Source: an uncultured Pseudomonadota bacterium
GTDB lineage: Bacteria; Myxococcota_A; UBA796; JAFGLY01
NCBI GenBank assembly: GCA_937912125.1
Contig: CALDOK010000125.1
Location: 1 to 55,805, forward strand
Length of the DNA: 55,805 nt
Direction: 5' to 3'
The notes beneath the pieces were generated by a model. That model had not been told where the DNA came from. It was given only the letters and a program-made list of their open reading frames with translations, and made no database searches. The translations under genes and the position numbers were made by a program. This document shows positions 14,726 to 22,917 of this stretch, in pieces; the first letter of the stretch is position 1, and every line of letters starts with the position of its first letter.

Positions 14726-16642
14726 TCAGCGGAGGGAGGGGTTCCCCGGCGGGCCCGATGGGATCCGGTACAGCAGGAAGCCGTCGTCGTAGCTCTCGGG
14801 CTGGCCCATCCCATCGGTGAGCACAGGCCGCACCTGGGCCCACACCTCCCGTCGGTAGGCCGTCGGGTCCACCACCACGTAACGGAACCCCACAGCGTCC
14901 AGCTCCGCCAGCGCGGCACCCACGTCCAGCTGGCCGGGGGGGCGAGAGGGGCCGTCCCGCTCCATGCTGAGCAGGAAGCGGGTGAGGGCGTTTTCCTCGA
15001 GGAAGCGCGCGGGGTAGCCGATCAGCGTGTCTGCGATGGGCGCGCCGTGGAAGGCCTGATAGCAGAAGTGGTCCCGGACGTACAGGGCGCTGCCCTGGTC
15101 GAAGAAGGGGATCTCGAGGATGGCGTCACCGGGCTGACCGGCGGCCACATCCCGGTAGACCTCAGGGACCGACAGCGGGCTGGAGGGGACGGGGATGGGC
15201 GTGCCCGACGCCAGGAACAGGTCCAGGCAGACCACCAGGACCACCACCGCCCAGCCCGGCCGGCGCAGGGCCGTGGGCAGGCGCCCCACCGCGGCGCGAG
15301 CGCCACGGGCCGCGAGGATCGCCAGCGCCATCAGCGCGAAGACGTAGTACGAGGCCTCGTGGCCCATGGGGTGAGCAGGGTACAGCGCGGTCAGGGCGCG
15401 GAACAGGGGTGAGCTCCCCCCCTGCAGGCAGATGTCCTGGGTCACCGCCATGCCGGGGCCCGCCGAGATGGCGAGAAAAAGGAGCAGGATGACCAGCCAG
15501 AACCCTGCGCGCGTGCGCCACTCCCACAGCAGCCCCAGCCCCGCGAGAGCGAGCAGGGACAGCCCCATGTAGGGGTCGAGGTAGAAGCGCGTGACGTTCT
15601 CGGTGAGCTGCATCGAGCCGGGGCGCACGACGTTGAGCAGGAACACCTGGCCGTTGGGATCAGGCTCGAACGCGGGCGGGGGGCTCTCGGCGTCGGGATC
15701 GGCGATGTCGAAGACCCGTCCCGTCCGCTCGCCCACCAGGCTGGCCTCCAGGATGGCGTCAGGGGCGGTCACCGCGGCCTCGAGCCGCAGCAGGTGGGGC
15801 GCAGCCAGCCCCAGGGCCAGCAGCACGGCGAGGGCCACCCGTCCCAGGGGGGGCCAGGGCTTGGGGTGCTCGATGGCCGCTACCCTGTGCTCCAGCTCGA
15901 CGAGATCCCTGTCGCCTCGACCCCCCAGGCCAATCTGCCACAGCAGCAGGAGAACGGCGAAGATTGGGAAGATGGCGACGTAGTAGATGCAGCTGTAGTC
16001 CAGGGCCGCGAAGCAGACCGCCGCCAGGATCACGTTCCGCCAGCCGCCCTCTCGTACTGTGCGCAGCAGGAAGAGCGCGGCCAGAGGCACCCAGCCCACC
16101 GAGGCCAACTCGGTGCCGCCTGAGCTGACACCATACGAGAGCACGTAGGGGGCGAAGCCGAAGGCCAGGCCCGCCAGGAACGCTGCGGCCCTGTGCCGCA
16201 GCAGGTAGTGAGCCAGCAGGTAGCAGCCAACGGCCCCCAGCAGGATGTGCAGGCTCATCACCGCGTTGTAGGCACCGACGATGCCCAGCGCGGCCTGGAA
16301 GGGCTGGGACAGCAGATCGCTCAGGGGCGAGCAGCTGACCAGGCTGCCCCCGTGGGGGAAGTTGATGCTCTGGGCCCCATCGAACAGGAATCCACCCTGG
16401 TCCGCCGGCGCGGCGCCGCTCCACCACTGGCACCACAGGTGGGTGCATAGATCGGAGCCCAGGTCACCCATGAGCCGCGTGCGCAGGTGGGCGATCACTG
16501 GCCAGGTGACCACGGCGATCAGCGCCGCGTAGGCCGCCAGGGGCACCAGGTGCGGTGTGACGCCGGCCAGGACATTCCCGCGTGTCGGCGGGCTGGGCTC
16601 GTTGATGGCGTCGTCGCGTGGGGGCGTGCTGGCGGCGGCCAT
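14726..16642 (-). CDS. polytopic GT-C-like membrane protein, paralogue D
   Basis: 638 residues from the ATG at 16642 (GGAAGGACC upstream). A hydrophilic N-terminus of about 30 residues precedes many helices. The first loop AVVTWPVIAHLRTRLMGDLG, then DLCTHLWCQWW, parallels the TWPMASTG... loop of paralogue B. LSYGVSSGGTELASVGWVPL and a later HPMGHEASYYVFALMAL segment lie in the membrane part. The soluble tail has FCYQAFHGAPIADTL, the Y-Q-x-x-H motif again, then ALAELDAVGFRYVVVDPTAY. About 150 bases separate it from the upstream end of the radical SAM pair; nothing else is recognised there. Likely an envelope glycan enzyme like its paralogues. Confidence 0.62.
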   Translation of the reverse strand: MAAASTPPRDDAINEPSPPTRGNVLAGVTPHLVPLAAYAALIAVVTWPVIAHLRTRLMGDLGSDLCTHLWCQWWSGAAPADQGGFLFDGAQSINFPHGGSLVSCSPLSDLLSQPFQAALGIVGAYNAVMSLHILLGAVGCYLLAHYLLRHRAAAFLAGLAFGFAPYVLSYGVSSGGTELASVGWVPLAALFLLRTVREGGWRNVILAAVCFAALDYSCIYYVAIFPIFAVLLLLWQIGLGGRGDRDLVELEHRVAAIEHPKPWPPLGRVALAVLLALGLAAPHLLRLEAAVTAPDAILEASLVGERTGRVFDIADPDAESPPPAFEPDPNGQVFLLNVVRPGSMQLTENVTRFYLDPYMGLSLLALAGLGLLWEWRTRAGFWLVILLLFLAISAGPGMAVTQDICLQGGSSPLFRALTALYPAHPMGHEASYYVFALMALAILAARGARAAVGRLPTALRRPGWAVVVLVVCLDLFLASGTPIPVPSSPLSVPEVYRDVAAGQPGDAILEIPFFDQGSALYVRDHFCYQAFHGAPIADTLIGYPARFLEENALTRFLLSMERDGPSRPPGQLDVGAALAELDAVGFRYVVVDPTAYRREVWAQVRPVLTDGMGQPESYDDGFLLYRIPSGPPGNPSLR

Positions 16643-16817
16643 GGTCCTTCCAGCCGAGGTGGGCCTCCGAGTGTAACAGGCGGAACGAGGCGCGAGAGTC
16701 CGTGCTGCGCGCTGGTGGCTGCGAGCGCGCGGCGCTCTGACGTCGCGCGGTCGGTGGCAGTGATGTCCCAGTCAGTCACACGCCGTGAAGGCCTGGCCGC
16801 AGCGCGGCCCGTCGCTG

Positions 16818-18866
16818 CTACCAGCTGCCGTAGGCCCCCCCGAACGCGCCCATGTCGTTCCTGGATCCGTCGGGGTCGTTGTAGGCCCGGGCCGGGTTGC
16901 CGGCGTCGACGCAGGGGCTGCCGGGCTGCAGGCTCAGGTCGCCCGAGCCAGCGTCGGTGAAGTCGGGGTCTTCGGCGATGTTGCCGTCGGCCGCGCTGGG
17001 CTCGTCGGTGCCGGAGGCGATGCCGCCGTCGTTGTCGTACAGGTCGCTGTAGCTCACGCGGATGGTGGAATCTTCAGCGTACAGGGCGGGGCCCCCCGAG
17101 GTGTCGGAGATGATGCTGTTGAGCAAAACGACCTGGCTCTCCTGCTTGGCCGCGATGCCCGCCACACCGGGGCCGATGTGGTCGGTGATGACGACGTTCT
17201 CGATGGTGACATCGGTGATGCGGAAGTACAGCGCGCCGTCGTCCAGGGACTCGTTGCCGTAGATGGCCAGGTTCTGGAACTTGACGTTGCTGCGGTACGC
17301 GGCGTCGGCCTTGTCGTCGTCGTCGGTGTCCCACCAGAACTCGTCCACGCAGATCGCGGCGCCGTCGTCGGCCACGTTGCCCGTGAAGGTCGAGTTGCGC
17401 ACGGTGAGGAGGTACAGGTCGTTGTCGATGGAGAGCCCACCGCCACAGTCCTCGGCCTGGTTGCCCTCGAAGTGCAGGTTCTCCAGCAGGTTGGACTGCT
17501 CGTTGCGCCAGGCATGCAGCCCGGCGCCGCGGTGGGCGCTGTTGCCCACGAAGGTGCAGTCGGACATGGTCGAGGTCTCGTTGTCCAGCTCGAAGCCGCC
17601 CCCGGCGTCGCCGGCCACGTTGCCCTCGAAGTAGTTGTCCTCGAAGGTGTTCTGGTGGGAGTGGGAGGCCTTTCCGCCGCCGCCGTCGTCGGCCGCGATG
17701 TTGCCGTAGAACTCGTTGCCGATCACGGTGGCGTGGCCCACGTAGATGCGCAGCCCGCCGGCGTCGTCGTAGGCCTCGTTGTCTTCGAAGAGGTTGCCCT
17801 CGAACAGGTTGCCGCCCACCGAGCTGTACACGCCAGCGCCGTCGTTGCCGCAGATGTTGCGCTGGACCAGGTTCCCGATGAAGTCACCGGAGCTGTAGTA
17901 GAGGTACGCGGCACCGCCGTCGTCTTCGGAGACGTTCTCGATGAACTCGTTGTCGGTGATGGGGGAGTCGCCGGTGAGGAACATGCCGCCGCCGAAGGCG
18001 GTCTCCTGCTCGTACAGCAGGGCGTGGTTGTCCCGGAAGACGTTCTCGGCGATGGTCATGCCGTCGCCCTGGACGTACAGCCCGCCGCCGTTGTTGGCGG
18101 TGTTGCCCTCGAACAGGTTGCCGATGAGCTCGCCACTGCACTGGTTGAGGTAGACACCGCCTCCGTTCGTGGTGGCGAGGTTGTCGAGGAACTCGTTGCC
18201 CGTGAGCGCCAGGGTGCAGCTCGAGCCGAGCATGCCGGCGGCCGTGGGGGCCTCGTTGCCGCTGACGATGTTGTCGACCATCTCGAGGGTGGCCTGGCTG
18301 CACACCACGCCGCCACCGTATTGGGCGTTCGCGCCGCCGGTGAGGGTGAGCCCCTGGATGGACACGCCCGCACCCGAGGCCTGCGTCGCGGTGAGGGTGG
18401 TGGCGCCTCCGCCGTCGACGATGGTGACCTCCGGGCCTTCCATGGAGGCCACGGTGAGGGCCTTGCCGCGGACCATCAGGTTCTCGTGGTAGGTGCCGGG
18501 GCAGATCTGGACCACACCGCCGTCGCTGGCGTCGTCGATGGCCACCTGGATGACCTCGAAGGGCGCCACGCCGTCGTCGCAGACCTCGAGCTCGTCGATC
18601 CATTCGTCGCAGTCGTTGTCGACGCCGTCGTCGACCTCGTCGGCGTCAGGGTTGATGTCCGGGTCGCTGTCGTCGCAGTCCTCGTCGCTGTTGAAGCCGT
18701 CGCCGTCGTCGTCCACCGGAACGGTGTCGGTGTCGGTGGCGGTGTCGGCGTCGGCGTCGGTGTCGGCGTCGCCGTCCGGGGCGCCCGTGTCGTCCTTCGA
18801 GATCTGCATGGGATTGCAGGCGAAGGAGAGCAGCAGCAAGAGGGACAGGCCAAAGGGACGGTTCAT
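16818..18866 (-). CDS. right-handed beta-helix lipoprotein with MopE-type repeat
   Basis: 682 residues from the ATG at 18866, with GGAGTCCCC immediately before it. The N-terminus MNRPFGLSLLLLLSFACNPM has a lipobox-like site at Cys17. An Asp/Thr/Ala tract follows, then one MopE-type repeat with DDDGDGFNSDEDCDDSDPD and VDNDCDEWIDE, likely calcium-binding. From about residue 115, short repeats such as FLDNLATTNGGGVYL, FEGNTANNGGGLYVQG and YFEGNVAGDAGGGFEL form a parallel beta-helix of the pectate-lyase/polymorphic-outer-membrane type. The C-terminus SPCVDAGNPARAYNDPDGSR followed by NDMGAFGG is usual for such predicted surface proteins. It is probably exposed on the outer membrane; no catalytic site is evident. 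Confidence 0.82.
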   Translation of the reverse strand: MNRPFGLSLLLLLSFACNPMQISKDDTGAPDGDADTDADADTATDTDTVPVDDDGDGFNSDEDCDDSDPDINPDADEVDDGVDNDCDEWIDELEVCDDGVAPFEVIQVAIDDASDGGVVQICPGTYHENLMVRGKALTVASMEGPEVTIVDGGGATTLTATQASGAGVSIQGLTLTGGANAQYGGGVVCSQATLEMVDNIVSGNEAPTAAGMLGSSCTLALTGNEFLDNLATTNGGGVYLNQCSGELIGNLFEGNTANNGGGLYVQGDGMTIAENVFRDNHALLYEQETAFGGGMFLTGDSPITDNEFIENVSEDDGGAAYLYYSSGDFIGNLVQRNICGNDGAGVYSSVGGNLFEGNLFEDNEAYDDAGGLRIYVGHATVIGNEFYGNIAADDGGGGKASHSHQNTFEDNYFEGNVAGDAGGGFELDNETSTMSDCTFVGNSAHRGAGLHAWRNEQSNLLENLHFEGNQAEDCGGGLSIDNDLYLLTVRNSTFTGNVADDGAAICVDEFWWDTDDDDKADAAYRSNVKFQNLAIYGNESLDDGALYFRITDVTIENVVITDHIGPGVAGIAAKQESQVVLLNSIISDTSGGPALYAEDSTIRVSYSDLYDNDGGIASGTDEPSAADGNIAEDPDFTDAGSGDLSLQPGSPCVDAGNPARAYNDPDGSRNDMGAFGGAYGSW

Positions 18867-18996
18867 GGGGACTCCCGGAGGTGGGCGCAGCCCGAGTGAT
18901 GCGGCTGCGACGTCGTCACCCGGCTATTCTACAGGACAGTTCGGGCCCGCGGTACCGAAATCGCTACAAGTTGTGACAAGGAAGAGTGGAGGCCAG

Positions 18997-19800
18997 ATGC
19001 TGGTTGGCTATGTCCAGACCGAGCCGCGCTTCGGACAGGTGAGCGGGAACCTCCAGCGCGCGCTGGACCTGCTCGAGGACGCGCCCGGCGAGCTGCTGGT
19101 GCTGCCCGAGCTGTTCACCACCGGCTACCTGTTCGCCAGCGCCGCTGAGCTCCATGATCTGGCCGAGCCAGCGGACGGCCCCTGTGTTCGGGCGGTGGCG
19201 GCCCACTGCGCTACCCGGGGGCGCTGGGTGGTCGGAGGCTTCGCGGAGCGCACACCCCAGGGTGTCTACAACTCCGCCTTCGTCGTGGGGCCCGACGGCC
19301 TGGTGGGCGTCTACCGGAAGGCCCACCTGTTCAACGACGAGAAACGTTGGTTCTTGCCAGGCGATCTCGGCTTCCCGGTCTTCGAGATCGGCGGGGTGCG
19401 CCTGGGGGTCTTGGTGTGCTTCGACTGGTGCTTCCCCGAGGCCGCCCGCAGCCTCGCCCTGGCGGGGGCCCAGATCATCGCCCACCCCTCCAACCTGGTG
19501 CTCCCCCACGCCCAGAACGCCATGGTCACCCGCTGTCTCGAGAACCAGGTCTTCGTGATCACGGCCAACCGCGTGGGCGTGGACGACCGCGGTGCCGCCG
19601 GTGTGCTGCGCTTCACCGGGCGCAGCCAGGTGGCCTGCCCCGATGGCACCCGGCCGCTGGTGGCGCCCGAGCTCGGTGAGTGTCACGACGCCCTCGAGAT
19701 CGATCCGGGCCGCGCCGACCAGAAGTGGATTACCCCTCGCAACCACGTGCTCGAGGATCGGCGCCCCGACCTGTACGGCGGCGGATCTTCGAGCGGATAG
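18997..19800 (+). CDS. carbon-nitrogen (nitrilase-superfamily) hydrolase
   Basis: 267 residues from the ATG at 18997, which has GGAGG seven bases upstream; the frame is open far upstream but that part is antisense to the beta-helix gene. The Glu-Lys-Cys triad is visible: Glu38 in LLVLPELFTTGY, Lys108 in VYRKAHLF and Cys141 in LGVLVCFDWCFPEAAR. Length fits single-domain amidases and omega-amidase/carbamoylase types. It cleaves a C-N bond of an amide, nitrile or carbamoyl compound in the cytoplasm; the substrate cannot be assigned. It lies 10 bp before the DtxR-type regulator, so the two are probably co-transcribed. It is divergent from the beta-helix lipoprotein gene across about 130 bp. Confidence 0.85.
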   Translation: MLVGYVQTEPRFGQVSGNLQRALDLLEDAPGELLVLPELFTTGYLFASAAELHDLAEPADGPCVRAVAAHCATRGRWVVGGFAERTPQGVYNSAFVVGPDGLVGVYRKAHLFNDEKRWFLPGDLGFPVFEIGGVRLGVLVCFDWCFPEAARSLALAGAQIIAHPSNLVLPHAQNAMVTRCLENQVFVITANRVGVDDRGAAGVLRFTGRSQVACPDGTRPLVAPELGECHDALEIDPGRADQKWITPRNHVLEDRRPDLYGGGSSSG

Positions 19801-19810
19801 AGGGCGCCCC

Positions 19811-20272
19811 ATGGCTGCCAGCACCCCCGGCTTTCACCTCACGCGCTCCCTCGAGGACTACCTCGAGACCATCTACGCGCTGATCCGCGACCAGCGGGTG
19901 GTGCGGGTGCGAGACATCGCCGAGGCCCGAGGCGTCAAGCCGGGCTCGGTCTCTCCTGCGCTGCGGCGGCTGTCGGCCCTGGGGCTGGTGGACTACACCC
20001 AGCGCGGACACATCGGCCTGACCCCCCAGGGCGAGCGGCTGGCGCGGCGGGTCTACGCGCGCCACCGGGTGCTCGAGCGCCTGCTGGGCGATGTGCTGCT
20101 GCTGCCCCAGCAAGACGCCGAGCCCGTGGCCTGCGCCATGGAGCACAGCCTCACCCCCGCGGCCATGGATCGCCTCACCCTGTTCCTCGAGTACCTGGAA
20201 GAACACGGTGAAGGCCGCTCTTTCCTCGCAGACTTCCACGCCTGGCTGGGCTCCGAGGACGGGACCGGCTGA
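19811..20272 (+). CDS. DtxR/MntR-family metal-dependent transcriptional regulator
   Basis: 153 residues. The N-terminal winged helix (SLEDYLETIYALI, then VRVRDIAEARGVKPGSVSPA and LVDYTQRGHIGLTPQGE) is followed by the metal-binding dimerisation domain with RHRVLERLL (His85) and CAMEHSLTP (Cys108, Glu111, His112). The C-x-x-E-H layout follows DtxR/IdeR site 2, while SLEDY with Asp16 and the lack of an SH3-like third domain follow MntR. The metal could therefore be iron or manganese. Such proteins repress metal uptake genes when metal is bound. No transporter is nearby; the upstream hydrolase is its only obvious operon partner. Confidence 0.85.
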   Translation: MAASTPGFHLTRSLEDYLETIYALIRDQRVVRVRDIAEARGVKPGSVSPALRRLSALGLVDYTQRGHIGLTPQGERLARRVYARHRVLERLLGDVLLLPQQDAEPVACAMEHSLTPAAMDRLTLFLEYLEEHGEGRSFLADFHAWLGSEDGTG

Positions 20273-20340
20273 GGCCATGGGCTTTTCGAGCGTGCCGCGG
20301 CGCGCTACCTGTGCCACCTCGCGCTCACGCAGGAGCTCCC

Positions 20341-21237
20341 ATGTCAAGGTCGGTTCTCTCCATCGTGCAGGTCGTCATCGTGCTGGTGGTGGTCGCGGTC
20401 TTCGCGGTCGTCATCGGTGGCGTGACGGGCTGGTTCATCGGGCGGCATGCCTACGAGACCGAGCAGCTCGAGCGGCTGGGTATGAGCGCCGACGACCTGC
20501 TGCTGCGCCTGCGGGAGGTCGAGGGCGAGTACCAAGCGCTGTACGAGCACTGCGAGCCCCTCGAGGGCTCCGAGCGCGACATGCTGATCAACGCCCAGGA
20601 GCGGGTCGAGAACCTGCGCACCGAGATCGACGACAAGCATGCGGAGATCGCGGCCCTCGAGGTCAAGGCCCGTCAGAACGTCTCCCTGCGCAAGGAGCTC
20701 GAGGAGCGCAAGGCCGAGCTGGCCAAGCTCGAGAGCGCCCTGGGGGCCGCCGAGCAGGAGCGGGCAGAGCTGGTCGAGAAGCTCGAGCTGGCGGTCGAAG
20801 AGGTCAGCGTGGCCCGCGCCGAGGCCCGCCAGGCCAAGGCCGAGACCCTGGTGGTCAAGTGGGATGAGTTCAAGGGCAACGCCCTGCTGAACATCTGCGA
20901 GAAGGGCACCCGGGGCAAGATCGAGAAGTGCCGGGAGACCGTCGAGGCCGCGCTCACCTACGATCGCGAGCGCCGCTACCGCGAGTGCGTGCGCCAGGGC
21001 GCCGCCGTGCCCCAGCTCCGCATGATCGAGAAGGACGAGCAGCTGCCCGCCTTCGCCGAGTGGATCTGGCCCGACTCCCGCATGACCAAGGACTGGTACA
21101 TCCTGTTCTGCGACCCCACCCTGCCCGAAGCGGGCAACCGTGGCCTGGGCAACATCATGGACGAGGTGGGCGAGAGCGACCCCATCGAGGCGCTGGGGCG
21201 CGACGACGAGTTCCTGGATCTGCTGGAAGAAGAGTAG
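20341..21237 (+). CDS. membrane-anchored coiled-coil protein, unknown function
   Basis: 298 residues from the ATG at 20341, preceded by AGGAG. One long hydrophobic helix (about residues 6-30, VQVVIVLVVVAVFAVVIGGV) anchors it. Residues about 40-185 are highly charged heptad-like sequence (LRTEIDDKHAEIAALEVKAR, AKLESALGAAEQERAELVEK) that should form a coiled coil. The last 110 residues look globular and acidic (ICEKGTRGKIEKCRETVE, WIWPDSRMTKDWYILFCDP). I do not recognise the family. The single-helix anchor with a coiled coil suggests a structural or scaffolding role at the inner membrane (inference). It ends in front of a strong inverted repeat shared with the convergent gene. Confidence 0.7.
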   Translation: MSRSVLSIVQVVIVLVVVAVFAVVIGGVTGWFIGRHAYETEQLERLGMSADDLLLRLREVEGEYQALYEHCEPLEGSERDMLINAQERVENLRTEIDDKHAEIAALEVKARQNVSLRKELEERKAELAKLESALGAAEQERAELVEKLELAVEEVSVARAEARQAKAETLVVKWDEFKGNALLNICEKGTRGKIEKCRETVEAALTYDRERRYRECVRQGAAVPQLRMIEKDEQLPAFAEWIWPDSRMTKDWYILFCDPTLPEAGNRGLGNIMDEVGESDPIEALGRDDEFLDLLEEE

Positions 21238-21254
21238 CCCCACCGCTCGCGTAG

Positions 21255-21275
21255 GGGAGGACTTCACGTCCTCCC
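21255..21275. terminator. inverted repeat between convergent genes, terminator-like
   Basis: Arms GGGAGGAC (21255-21262) and GTCCTCCC (21268-21275) with a five-base loop TTCAC form a perfect 8-bp GC-rich stem. It lies 17 bases after the stop of the coiled-coil gene and 24 bases before the stop of the convergent START-like gene. There is no T-run on either side, so it is at best a bidirectional, atypical terminator. Confidence 0.45.
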
Positions 21276-21299
21276 GCAGAGGGGAGCCCGCGGGCCCGG

Positions 21300-21863
21300 C
21301 TAGTTCGCCTCGGCGTAGCTGCGCAGCTCACCCACCAGGGTGCGGACCCCCGAGCCCTGGAACCAGCGCACTACGAAGCCTGGCACCGAGCCGCCCGCGT
21401 CGTACGCGAGCTCGTAGACCACGTGGCTGCCGCCGTTGGCGCCGGCCGTGATCTCCCACTTGCCGAGGTCCTCGGCCAGACGGACCTTTTCGCCGGTGAT
21501 GCCCGTCTGATCGGGGTTGACCCGCCAGGTGTAGCGGTGTCCGCCGGTGATGGGCTCGTCGGTGTAGAGCAGCATGGCCTCGCGGTCGGAGATGCCCGTG
21601 GCCGTGTGGACCTGGTAGACGTTGTGCTCGGCGCCGTTGCTGGCCACCACGCGGCTGAGGGCGACCGAGGAGAAGTACAGGTTGTGGTCATCGATCTTGG
21701 CGATGAGGCCCTGGAGCTTCCCGGGCTCGATGGGCCAGTCGCACTCGGCCCGGACGGGCAGCGCCTCGCCCGCGGCCTCGCCCTTGAAGAAGGTGCAGTC
21801 GTTGGACTCGTTGGTGACGGTCCAGCCAGCGAAGGCCGAGGCGACAAAGAGCAGAGCGAGCAT
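21300..21863 (-). CDS. secreted SRPBCC/START-like protein
   Basis: 187 residues from the ATG at 21863, chosen because GGGAG precedes it and it gives the signal peptide MLALLFVASAFA with cleavage before GWTV. The mature protein has the START-like lipid-binding layout: VALSRVVASNGAEHNVYQVH, DREAMLLYTDEPITGGHRYT, ITAGANGGSHVVYELAYDAG, then a C-terminal helix WFQGSGVRTLVGELRSYAEA, a typical closing helix of the fold. It probably binds a lipid or other hydrophobic ligand in the periplasm or at the envelope; the ligand is unknown. It is transcribed away from the deo genes, with a shared upstream region of about 170 bp. Confidence 0.75.
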   Translation of the reverse strand: MLALLFVASAFAGWTVTNESNDCTFFKGEAAGEALPVRAECDWPIEPGKLQGLIAKIDDHNLYFSSVALSRVVASNGAEHNVYQVHTATGISDREAMLLYTDEPITGGHRYTWRVNPDQTGITGEKVRLAEDLGKWEITAGANGGSHVVYELAYDAGGSVPGFVVRWFQGSGVRTLVGELRSYAEAN

Positions 21864-22032
21864 GAGAACTCCCGAGAGAACGGTGCCTGGCCCTGGTATC
21901 CGGCCGTGCGCGTGCCTGCCCAGCCAGGCGTGGTCTCCGCGGGCGTCTGTTCCGCCGGTGGCCCCGTTGAACACCCCGGGTGCCCCGAACAGGTCCGCGG
22001 AATAGGAGGGACGCTCTCACGAGGAGCTGCCG

Positions 22033-22890
22033 ATGAGTTCCGAGCTGGACACCGTCGTAGATCGGATTGTTGAGCGGGTGCGCGCGCGCATCCAAGAAGA
22101 GCAGGCCCCGCCGCTGCCCGAGGTCCGTGGGACCTGGCACGACGAGTCCAGCGCTCGGCTCGCCCTCAGCAGCGGCTGCGCCCGCCTGGGCATGTCGGGG
22201 GCAGAGCCGCTGCAGGCTGCGCCTCCCAGCGATCTGGCCCGGCTGATCGATCACACGCTGCTCAAGCCCACCGCCACCCGCAAGGACATCGAGCGGGTGT
22301 GCGCCGAGGCGCGCAAGTACAGCTTCGCCTCGGTCTGCGTCAACACCACCTGGATCGGCCTGGTGGCGCGCCTGCTCGAGGGCAGCGCGGCCAAGCCCAT
22401 CTGCGTCGTGGGCTTCCCGCTGGGGGCCATGAGCATGCAGGGCAAGGCCGACGAGACCCGCCACGCCATCACGGCCGGTGCGGGCGAGATCGACATGGTG
22501 CTCAACATCGGCGCCCTCAAGAGCGGCGACTACGACACCGCCCTCGAGGACATCCGCCAGGTGGTGGCGGCCGCTCAGGGGCGCCCCGTCAAGGTGATCC
22601 TCGAGACCGCCATGCTCGACCGCGACGAGAAGATCGCCGCCTCGGCCCTGTGCAAGGCTGGCGGCGCCGCCTTCGTCAAGACCTCCACCGGCTTCGGCGG
22701 TGGTGGCGCCACGGTCGAAGACATCGCGCTGATTCGGGCCGTGGTGGGGCCCGCCATGGGCATCAAGGCCTCGGGCGGCGTCAAGACCGCGGACGACATC
22801 AAGTCCCTGGTGGCCGCAGGGGCCACCCGCGTGGGAGCTTCCGCCAGCGTAGCCATCGTCACTGGTGGCGCGGGCACTGGTGGCTACTAA
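22033..22890 (+). CDS. deoC: deoxyribose-phosphate aldolase with N-terminal targeting-like extension
   Basis: 285 residues. Converts 2-deoxyribose-5-phosphate to glyceraldehyde-3-phosphate and acetaldehyde. The TIM-barrel part starts near residue 67 (LARLIDHTLLKPTAT). Asp154 in EIDMVLNIG, Schiff-base Lys216 in FVKTSTGFG and Lys245 in GIKASGGVKT are the family's active-site residues. Ordinary DeoC proteins are about 220-260 long and begin near the LIDHTLLKP motif. Here about 65 extra residues precede it: an amphipathic helix (SSELDTVVDRIVERVRARI), a Pro-rich linker (QAPPLPEVRG) and a segment ALSSGCARLGMS. The helix-plus-linker resembles encapsulation peptides of microcompartment cargo (inference). 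The ATG at 22033 has a GAGGAG site. First gene of a deoC-deoB-deoA-nupC operon. Confidence 0.93.
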   Translation: MSSELDTVVDRIVERVRARIQEEQAPPLPEVRGTWHDESSARLALSSGCARLGMSGAEPLQAAPPSDLARLIDHTLLKPTATRKDIERVCAEARKYSFASVCVNTTWIGLVARLLEGSAAKPICVVGFPLGAMSMQGKADETRHAITAGAGEIDMVLNIGALKSGDYDTALEDIRQVVAAAQGRPVKVILETAMLDRDEKIAASALCKAGGAAFVKTSTGFGGGGATVEDIALIRAVVGPAMGIKASGGVKTADDIKSLVAAGATRVGASASVAIVTGGAGTGGY

Positions 22891-22917
22891 GTCTCCTCCG
22901 CTCTCATCGAGGTCCGT

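Noticed and set aside
18493..18996. Upstream extension of the nitrilase-family hydrolase
   Set aside because: The extra 168 codons are Ser-rich and antisense to the Asp-rich part of the beta-helix lipoprotein; the ATG at 18997 has a strong GGAGG site and matches the family's N-terminus.
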